DNA of 64,000 nucleotides, from the NCBI RefSeq assembly GCF_000715075.1, contig NC_134097.1, positions 128,710,997-128,774,996 of the forward strand. The letters run 5' to 3'. The position numbers and the translations under genes are program-made. Source of the stretch: Nicotiana tabacum. Its lineage: Eukaryota > Streptophyta > Magnoliopsida > Solanales > Solanaceae. Of the stretch, positions 9,270 through 17,500 are shown piece by piece. Under the pieces are notes generated by a model that saw only the letters and a program-made list of their open reading frames with translations, did not search any database and was not told the origin of the DNA. How positions within the stretch are numbered: position 1 is the first letter of the stretch; the number at the start of each line of letters is the position of its first letter.

Positions 9270-10611
9270 GAAGAGAAAATTTAGGAAGAAGGGTGGAAAA
9301 AAAGAGAGGAAAAACTAGATAGAGAGAAGAAAAAAAGAGGGGGCGGAGTGAGAAGTATACACCCGATATACATTCTGGATACACTGAATATACAGGGGCA
9401 GAATTCATTTTGGAGAGTTTTGAAGTTGAAAAAGAATAGTTACTGCTTCATTGCCTCGCTTAAGATCTGAAATAGTCAGAACCTTCCTACCTTTTACTTC
9501 TTCACTATACTTGGAGTCGTTTATAGTCTCCTGGGTTTTCTGCTATTCCTACTGTATTGGTTTGCGATGTTGCTGAATCTGCTGTTGCTGTGTTATTACT
9601 GCTGTTGACTTCTCCTTCTTTTGTTCTTGTACTGCTGTTTCCAGGTACACATTTGTACAATCTCGGCTTGAAGCAAAAAATGAAATATTAATCAGGCTTT
9701 GTTCCTGTTGAATTCCTCTTGTTTAGATTTGTGGTTGAATATAATTTTTCTTTCTTCGTATAGATGTAGTTGAATGATTAATGAATAATGAGGTTGCATA
9801 TGTATACTTTCTTCATCTAATAATGTTAGTTTAAATTACGGAGAATAATTAATCTGTTTTGATATTATGGTCAATCTCATGTTCTAGTATTATTGAATAA
9901 CAGAATATAAAATGAAAGCAGTTTTTCTTTGTACAAACTCGATCGCAATTTTCCATTCGCATTAGCCGTAAACTAATAACTAATAAGTTACGTTTTTCAG
10001 CATGTAAATAATTAAGAGATTTTCTTTTATTTTAGAGACGAACTTAATAGAAAATATAGTCATTGTAGGTTTATCCTTTAAAAATAAAAATGAGACGAGT
10101 CTCGCCAAATAAAACGTATAGATTGCGGGGCCCTCACAAAATGTATGGTTTAATTAGAATTCGGAAGGACCGTTTAGCGAATTTCACGGTCTTCCCCAAA
10201 ATAATAACGTGATAGTCTCTTTAGGCGCGTGTTTAATATTTTACTTTCTTAAGCCTGGGTGTGCATTTCATGCGACCCGAATCCAAATCCCAAAACATCA
10301 AATAAAACGTGTTCCGGATTGTGGGTGCATTTCATGTAACGCAGTCCAAAGACGTTTTAAGCGATGTTCATATTTCTTTTAAAAACAATAATAATAAAGC
10401 GGTTAAAAGATAAAATTTGCACATAAGTTCATATTTGTATAAAATCAGATAATCAAGCCGAATATAACAGTTGAGCGACCGTGCTAAAACCACGGAACTC
10501 GGGAATGCCTAACACCTTCTCCCGGGTTAACAGAATTCCTTATCCGGATTTCTGGTACACAGACTGTAATATGGAGTCATTCTTTTCCTCGATTCGGTAT
10601 TAAAATTGGTG

Positions 10612-10717
10612 ACTTGGGACACCCTAAATCTCCCAAGTGGCGACTCTGAAATAAATAAACCAATCCCGTCTCGATTGTCCTTTAATTGGAAAAACTCCCT
10701 TGCACCCTCTCGGGCGC
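10612..10717 (+). promoter_or_regulatory. R/U5 hairpins and poly(A) signal of the LTR
   Basis: ACTTGGGA (10612-10619) pairs perfectly with TCCCAAGT (10631-10638). AATAAATAAA follows near 10650. A second, partly mismatched hairpin, GCACCC with GGGCGC (10702-10717), sits just before the LTR end. The same three elements recur in the solo LTR, where the second stem has different but pairing bases. Confidence 0.6.
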
Positions 10718-10736
10718 GGAAAAAGGAGGTGCGACA

Positions 10737-10997
10737 GCTAGCATCACACATGTGCTCAAATGGTAAACTCCAATTTGGTGCGGTAATGATGGGAGTGGTA
10801 GTCAACCTATATTTGAGTAGCTCAAAAGCCTTCATACAATCATAATTGAATACAAATTTAGCATCTTTTTCCAACAACTTGCACAAGGGGTTCACCACTT
10901 TTGAGATATCCTTGATGAACCGCCGGTAAAACCCTGTGTGGCCTAGAAAGATCCTCACTCCTTTGACGAAAGTAGGAGGAGGTAGTTTTGATATCAC
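10737..10997 (-). pseudogene. Athila reverse transcriptase/RNase H junction fragment
   Basis: Eighty-seven codons closely match residues of the intact copy at 60100-60360: '[19 protein letters not shown]', '[14 protein letters not shown]', '[14 protein letters not shown]' and CDAS. The frame breaks exactly at 10737 where the inserted LTR begins, just after the CDAS of the RNase H start. A truncated relic with no function expected. Confidence 0.9.
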
Positions 10998-10999
10998 TT

Positions 11000-11110
11000 C
11001 AATTTTGCTTTATCCATTTCAATACCATTCTTGGAGATTTTATGATCGAGGACAATGCCCTCCTCAATTTTTGCTTTATCCGCGTCAATACCATTCTTGG
11101 AGCTCCTTGT
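11000..11110 (-). repeat. Imperfect duplication at the Athila deletion junction
   Basis: On the + strand 'gctttatccatttcaatacc' (about 11007) and 'gctttatccgcgtcaatacc' (about 11071) are followed by 'attcttggag'. The period is about 64 bp. Both copies derive from the RT stretch that reads [16 protein letters not shown] in the intact copy, so the deletion scar carries a small tandem duplication. Confidence 0.6.
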
Positions 11111-11119
11111 GTAGGTGAA

Positions 11120-11930
11120 TAACATTAGGATCACCTTGTGGCACATTAGCTCGACTTTGCCACGCCGAAGAGGTATTTGTCATCTCATCAAGTATTTCAC
11201 ACTCTTAGGCATATGGCGTGTTCATGAAGTTCCCCCCGGCGAGTTGGTTAACTACACATTGGTTTGTAGTGTTGATCCCCCTATAGAAGGTTTGTTGGAT
11301 CATGGCCTCAGTCATATCGTTGTTAGGGCACTCCTTTTCCATTGTCCGGTACCTCTCCCAAATCTCATGTAATGGTTCATTTGGCTCTTATTTAAAAGTA
11401 AGGATCTCATCTCTTAGCGTTGCCATATGTCCCGGAGAAAAGAACTTTGCGATGAACTTCCCGGCCAACACATCCCAAGTGGTGATGGAATGGTTGGGTA
11501 ACCTTTCAAGCCAATCCAAAGCCTTCCCCCCTTAGAGAAAATGGGAAAAGTCTTAACCTCAATGCATCCTCGGAGACGTTAGTTTGCTTGCTCCCCCCAA
11601 CACATGTCAACAAAACCTTTTGAGATGCTAGTATATGTTTTGGTGTGGAGCTCAGGCGAAGAATCCCCTCTATTCTAACAGTTTAAGGACATTGGTTATT
11701 TGAAAGTTGCCCGTCCTAATCCAGGGCAGGATTATTGCACTTGCATAGCCTTCATTGGGTAACACCCGGTGTGCTGCCCTTTGAGGAGATGAAGGAGGGT
11801 TTGGAATATTATCATGAGGTAGTCGGCCTCTCCTTTGGACTTGAGGTTCGGATTGAATCTCATCCACATGATCATCATCTATCTCCTCCCCCAATGACAA
11901 ATTTTTGAGAGTTTTGTTGTTAAGAGCCAT
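11120..11930 (-). pseudogene. Athila gag relic
   Basis: It starts at ATG 11928-11930 (MALNNKTLKNLSLGEE...), homologous to the gag start at 56469 of the + strand copy. The N-terminal part is open to 11670. After a frame change the Gag domain is readable in pieces (SEDALRLRLFPFS, LDWLERLPNHSITTW, EPLHEIWERYRTM, QQTFYRGINTTNQC) with in-frame stops. The 3' part of gag is deleted. Confidence 0.85.
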
Positions 11931-12017
11931 TTGCTACCTAAAAGCAATTCATACACAAATTAGAAAAACGAAAAAAAAAACACAAATACTCAGATATATA
12001 GCTAAAATCGTCTAACT

Positions 12018-12034
12018 CTCCGGCATCGACGTCA
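12018..12034 (-). other. Degenerate primer-binding site of the minus-strand Athila
   Basis: On the minus strand the sequence just after the LTR is TTTTTGACGTCGATGCCGGA. The + strand copy has TTTTTGGCGCCGTTGCCGGG, the complement of the tRNA-Asp 3' end. Four substitutions show decay. Confidence 0.7.
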
Positions 12035-12039
12035 AAAAT

Positions 12040-13611
12040 TGATCGGGTCCAAGCTTGCACTACTATTGAGTAGAGAGGATGGTCGATGCAGTTTTAACCT
12101 AACTAGGTTGGGATCAAATCCACAGGGAGTTAATAATTGGAATTAGGTTTATATCCAAGTCTAGATGCGAGTTTTGCTCTTAATTACACTTCAACACATA
12201 TTTGGTTTGGTTTCTACTTCTAACTCTATTCTATTAATTGCAATAATTGAATCTAAGTACAATATTTTTGTTGTTGATTTTCAAGGGTTTAAAGGGACAA
12301 GGGTAGTGACTTCCACCTAGGTGGATATCTAACGGGTAGCAAGAATCCATGGCAGTCGTGTGATTAGTTGGGATCGTAATATAACTATCACATACGGGTA
12401 CTCATTCTATACCTCTCGGTAGTTTGAGTGATTTTGCCCAATTTAGCTTTCTCAAGCCCAAAATGGGTATTCATGCAATTCAAGTGATTTCAGCTCAAGT
12501 AGGGTATTACTATCTCTAGGTTTAACCCTTTAATTGGGGCTATCAATTTCTTGAATTCACCCTAATTCCTTGTAGCCTAGCTTTCCTAAACTTAATCCCT
12601 CTTTCTCAAGTAGAGACTAAGCCATAAATGTATGAATCAGTGTTTGCAACCACTAATTCAATAGTTCTAGCAAGAACTAGGCTAAATATCACTAACTCAT
12701 ACACATTCAAGCTCTAAAATTCAATACCCAACAAATACCCATACTAGGATTGGGTCACAACCCTAGCTATGGGTTTAGCTACTCATGAAAATAACAGAAA
12801 TTGAAGATAAAATGAAGATGAAATTCATAATACTAGATTAAAAGATGAAAATTTAATGTTGAAAGATAATTCTAGTACAAAATTTGCCCAAGACAGAATG
12901 TGCAGCCGTCTCACATGCTCAGCTAAAACATAACTTGACATAAAAATGACAAAAAGATCTATTTATACTAAGCTGAAATTTTCGAATAAAAATACTCATG
13001 CAGAGGTTTTGCGGCCGCGTAATTTTGACCACAGCTGCACTCTTGCTTTCGCAGCTGCGTAGTTCTGATCGCGGTCCGCGTTTTTAACTTCTGGATCTGG
13101 GTTGAGCATGGTTTCGCGGAGCGCGTAATTTGCATCGCGGTCACGTAGGAGACTACCGCGGTTGCATAATTCTAACGCGGACCGCACTTGTTGTTTTAGC
13201 TTGAATTGTGAACTCTCTGAACCTCAGCAACCGCGATTCACATAATTACAATCGTGGCCACGGTGAGACTTTCACGGCCGCACATTTCTGGCGCGATCCT
13301 CGTTTAACATTTGGCTTGAAAATGCACTTTCTGAATCTCCCTTTCGCGGCCTGCGTATTTGTGATCGCGGACCGCGTTGTGGCTTTCGCGGCCGCACAAT
13401 ATTTGTGCGGTCCGCGTTTTAGGTCTCTTGGCCCAGTCTTGGTTTTTGTTCCAATTTTGACTCCTTTATTAGTTGATTATACCTCATTTGGCTCATTTTG
13501 ATCAATTCCTTCAAACAAACATATTACATTAGTTTCCGAAAATACCTTTACACATTTTTGGCCTAAAACGCAAGTAAAAAAGCAAATCATAGATTAAAAT
13601 CCCTACTATCA
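12040..13611 (-). mobile_element. 5' LTR of the minus-strand Athila
   Basis: About 1572 bp. On the minus strand it starts TGATAGTAGGGATTTTAATC at 13611 and ends GATCA at 12040. The + strand copy has TGATAAGTAGGGATTTTAAC and a 1534-bp LTR. Shared landmarks are a GC-rich palindrome array (13008-13425), a TATA box (12960-12967 on the minus strand, AGTATAAATAG) and the 'agctagggttgtg' stretch. Transcription from it would run leftward, away from the DRB2 gene whose start codon lies about 730 bp to the right. Confidence 0.88.
13008..13425. repeat. GCGGCCGC/GCGGTCCGC palindrome array in the Athila LTR
   Basis: About a dozen GCGG/CCGC words recur every 25-40 bp (gcggccgcg, gcggtccgcg, gcggaccgca, gcggccgcac) inside otherwise AT-rich DNA. 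The same style of array is in the + strand LTR (55020-55370) and twice in that element's internal 3' spacer. Confidence 0.8.
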
Positions 13612-14343
13612 CCGATCAATCCAACCGTTGGATCCACTTTCTTTATAATGAATATATTCCAATTAATATCTTGTATCTGCTAACTCAAGACCTTACATCC
13701 TACTCTATTAATGTGTAAGTTGTTTTCCACTTGGTCAAAAGATTAAAAAAAAGAATAACACTATAATAAAGAAGACAATAGAGTAGAGTCCACTAAGAAA
13801 GATGAAATAGAGATAAATTTAGAAGAAAAGATACATAGAGAGAGAGATAAGGTGGTGTTGAAAGAAAGTGGAAAATCCACTTTGAAGACTGACAAAAATT
13901 GAGAAAATCTAGGTTCCCATTAACACATACAGACTATAGCTTTTTCCTTGTTAGACAGAATCATATCCATGCAAAAAGCCTAACGTTAAGTTGACTCCCA
14001 ACTCCCAACTCCCCTACCCACCCCACCCCACCCCACCCCACCCCCTCATTATTATTCCTGACTTTGGTAGAACCAAAAACTTACAATATCAAAAGAACTC
14101 ATTAATTCTTCCCCCACTCAAATTCAAAGCTTTGCTCTATCTCTTTCATTAACACTTCTTTCTTTCTTCTTCTTTTTATCACTCTACAGCCATGTTTGGC
14201 TTTCTTATTCTTATGGGCGGCTCAATAATATTAGTGTCCAAAGCCAAAGTTTAATGGGACTACTTGTTCGAGAACCTATCTAAACCCAAAAAGCTCTTTT
14301 CTTCGACCCATTTGCCCATTTCATATATCCGACCCGACCCAAT
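13612..14343 (+). promoter_or_regulatory. Upstream region and probable 5' UTR of the DRB2-like gene
   Basis: Between the Athila LTR and the DRB2 start codon. It contains a C-rich tract of (CCCCA)n type at about 14012-14045 and a long pyrimidine-rich run (about 14130-14185), common in plant 5' UTRs. Two short upstream ORFs follow, at 14192-14254 and 14254-14283. I see no clear TATA box, and the transcription start cannot be placed. Confidence 0.5.
14192..14283 (+). promoter_or_regulatory. Two back-to-back upstream ORFs before DRB2
   Basis: uORF1 (14192-14254) encodes 20 residues, MFGFLILMGGSIILVSKAKV. Its stop TAA shares a base with the ATG of uORF2 (14254-14283), nine residues (MGLLVREPI). 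They would matter only if transcription starts upstream of 14192. 'ctctacag' just before uORF1 could also be a splice acceptor. Confidence 0.4.
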
Positions 14344-14589
14344 ATGTACAAGAACCAGTTACAAGAGTTAGCACAGAGGAGCTGTTTCAATTTGCCCTCT
14401 TACGTATGCATAAGAGAAGGTCCTGACCACGCGCCGCGTTTTAAAGCTATCGTTAACTTTAACGGCGAGAACTTTGAGAGCCCTCACTACTGTACCACTC
14501 TCCGTCAAGCTGAACACGCTGCAGCTGAAGTTGCCCTTAACGCCCTCTCTAATCGTGGCCCTTCTCACTCCCTTGCCGCGCGTATACTC
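14344..14589 (+). CDS. DRB2: DRB2-like exon 1
   Basis: 82 codons from ATG through ...SLAARIL, holding all of dsRBM1. The donor is CTC|GTAAGT at 14590. The longer open frame to 14793 is intron read-through and loses family similarity right at the donor. Confidence 0.93.
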
Positions 14590-17500
14590 GTAAGTGTATT
14601 CATCTTATTGCTGTTTTTTCCGTTAGGGTTCCGTCGGCATTTTGCCGTGTTTTCCGCCGGAGTTTTGCTAATGTGCGCCGTGTGTGTTGACTGTGTTAAT
14701 GTGTGCACATGTTTACTGTCCTTTTTCGAGCTCTTAACCGGAAATGATGACTCCGGTTTTATGAGGTTAGTTGGGGAAATTAATGGGTGTTGAATTGACC
14801 AAAATGTCCTTATCCTCATTTTAGAATTTAAGTTCTATGCACTCGTGTAAAAAAAAAATATTTACCAATCAGAGTAATTGCATTTAACTGTATTTAATAC
14901 TTGTAGCATTAATTGGTAACCTAGTATAAGCAATAGAGTTTAAGTTATATACATCCTTAGTGTAAGTTTATCTTTAGGTAATAGGGGAGTCAGAATTTTT
15001 AAATAAGTGAATGCAAGAAGAAATCAAGTGGAATCAACATATATAAAATATATGTAAAAAATAAAATTGACCTATTTATATACTATAATTTTCTAACCAA
15101 GAGGTGTCAATTGACTCCCTCGGCAAAGAGTGGTTCCGCCACTTGCTGTAGCATGTACTTCCGTAGTTTAAGGAGACTTGTATTTACTGATTCTAAGAAA
15201 TAATCTATTATAACGGAATAAATTAAATAGATGGTGTAAAACTCAATTATACTATTAATTTATTTAACTTAACTATCATGTATTAAATGTAGCAGTAGAA
15301 TCTTCTCCTTTTTTTGGGAAAAATGGTTGGTTAATGAAAGTACAGGGGAATAAAAAAGTTTAGGGGAAGTTTCGTGGAGGGACCATAACTAATTTGACCC
15401 ATAAGGTATTTCTTGCCTTCACATTTGCATAACAGCTGGTTCGGGTCTCCTTGTACTGTTTTCATAATTAATTTCCTTAAATGAGGGTATTTTAGTACTC
15501 AACAACGACATTTTTAGCTTTTTACTTCTTTTTTTTTTTTCCATATCACAAGTGATTTTGCATATTAATTTTGCTACCTACCTCACTGATTCTAATCTTA
15601 AAGACCCCCATATTAAATATGTGTGGAAAATGTAGATGAGACCTGTCAAAGGTGGTAGGAATCAGTCAACATTTCAAAGATTTGTATTATGAATAATAAT
15701 TAACATTGGAGGTTATGTGATAAAGACATATAGTTAAAAATTACTGAGTTCCTAATTTGTTAATTAATATTCTACCAATTATGATGTTGAAATAAGTATT
15801 AATGCATTGAGAAAATGAACACGGCAACTGCTAAAGTTTAGGCGATATCTTTCCATCTGCCTATCTGCTCAAGTCTAGTAGATAAAATTACTTGCTACAT
15901 ATACAGATGGGAAGTAAAGGGGGTCGGTCAAATAGTCGAGGTAATGTAGGTTGACCTGACCACCACCGTTATTTAAAAAAAATGAATGTGGCAAACTTTG
16001 AGTATGGCACATGTGTGGAAGCTGAGCAACTTAGTGTTGAATTAATTTGAATCTAGAAGCCAATCAAAAAAAATAATTTGGATCTAGAATTGCTTCTATA
16101 TTAATGGAGCAGTTTTATGAGAGAGACTGAACATGGGGCATTGTTGACTTTGATCATGTGTGTGAACTTTGGCTCATTCATTGTAATAATTTATTCAATA
16201 TTGAGGGTAAGTATATGACGTATCGAAATATTGGGTATTAAATAATGTATGGCACTTGTGGAAAATGTATTTGGCCCAATCTTCCTATTTATAGCTTTGT
16301 CTCCCTATATAAACTTTGTTCTATATTTTAAGAAGCACATGCATGTGGCCGTCCACTTCCTTGAGGTCTCTTCATATAAATGTCGTATTAAACTGCCATA
16401 TGCTACATTTATGTGTGACTACATTTTTTTCTATAAAATTTCATATTACTCATACAATGTTTGGTTTTCAGTATAAAATTATGCATAACTAATATAATCT
16501 ATGCATATTTATCGGAGGTTAATTTGCAAGAAACTATGTATTATTTGATAAATAATTAAAATTGGATAAGAATATGTGTTTTAGCAATATGTGGACGACA
16601 ATATCTAAAGACAAAACAATCCATGTATTATTATTCGCCGATAACAATCCATATATTATTATTTACCACAAAACATTACATGCATTATTATTCACCTTAA
16701 AAACAATTCCAATTCCTGCATTATAATTCCCACATAACTAGACTGTAAACCAAACGGCCCTTACAATAATGTTAAAAACCTTTCAAAAATTTATTGGAAT
16801 ATGCTGAGCAACTCAATTTATGCTTTCAATTTGATCTTTTTCATGATAAACCAGATTTCACAAAATACTACCACAACAACTATGCCTTAATCCCTAGCAG
16901 ATTACACAAAACAATCCATTAAATTACTCTAATGTATCTTAATCAAGTTAAGCGATTTCGACTATAAGCCGAGTCAAACCATACAATGGAAAATGGGAGT
17001 GTTTTGCGTTGGCCTTGTAACCTTGTTCCACATAGGAAACATTGAGATACTTGTATATTTTTTGGATTTGGGTATGATAGTGTTAAACACTTACTGCTTT
17101 GCAATTTAGCATTACAACTTATGATGTCACCTGGCATAACCAGAGGCGGAGCTAGGATTTAAAAGTTATGGGTTCAGAGTTCTAATTCTTTTAAGTTACT
17201 GAGTTCTAAATTAATAATTAGTACATATTCAATGAATTTCATAAGACAAATAGAGGGTTTGGACCAAAGCTATGGGTTCGGCCGAACCCGTAGCTCATGG
17301 GCTAGCTCCGCCCCTGGGCATAACTAAGGTATAGGGGCAGAACAAGAGGGGCTGGGGTCTCATAGCCTGTAGCCTACGAAAATTTTGAAAATCTACTTTT
17401 TAAACTTTAAATTTTTGGAGGTATGGTTGCAGATCCCCTTTATTTTCAATTTAACATTTCGCCCCTACAAATTCACTAATCAAGAAGCCAATTTTCTTGT

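Larger units (their letters stand above)
1..10736 (+). mobile_element. Gag-only Ogre/Tat-type Ty3/gypsy retroelement (5' LTR lies outside the window)
   Basis: The order is leader, gag (1410-2870), a repeat-filled noncoding tail, a polypurine tract (8023-8031) and an LTR (8036-10736), so the element reads on the + strand. No protease, RT, RNase H or integrase is seen between gag and the 3' LTR, so it must rely on proteins supplied by an intact relative. Gag has the retrotransposon-gag fold typical of Tat/Ogre elements. Tandem repeats in the 3' untranslated region are a known habit of that lineage. The LTR begins TGTAAGCACGTGATTTTT and ends GGAGGTGCGACA. The element interrupts a minus-strand Athila RT at 10737. 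The lineage call rests on gag and LTR style; no search was run. Confidence 0.8.
8036..10736 (+). mobile_element. 3' LTR of the gag-only Ogre/Tat-type element (2.7 kb)
   Basis: It runs TG...CA from TGTAAGCACGTG to GGTGCGACA. Both ends and much of the last 650 bp match the solo LTR at 47943-52555. A TATA box (9262-9269, CTATAAATAG) precedes the likely transcript start. An AATAAATAAA signal lies near 10650. Two hairpins occupy the last 125 bp. U3 (about 8460-9250) is extremely A/T-rich, with an AT microsatellite at 8798-8823. Just beyond the end is 'gctag', a candidate target duplication whose partner would lie outside the window. Confidence 0.85.
10737..13611 (-). mobile_element. Truncated, internally deleted Athila-type Ty3/gypsy element
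   Basis: Reading the minus strand: LTR (13611-12040), degenerate PBS, gag relic (11930 to about 11120), then a jump straight to an RT fragment (10997-10737) that is cut by the Ogre-type LTR. About 2.5 kb of gag end, protease and early RT is missing relative to the copy at 54816. The remainder of this element should lie beyond the left edge, on the far side of the inserted element. Confidence 0.85.

Noticed and set aside
8793..9408. Minus-strand ORFs in the LTR U3
   Set aside because: Phe/Leu/Ile-only translations of an A/T-only region with a microsatellite.
14590..14793. Extension of DRB2 exon 1 to the stop at 14793
   Set aside because: Family similarity ends exactly at a consensus donor GTAAGT, and the next exon continues the conserved dsRBM2 from an acceptor.
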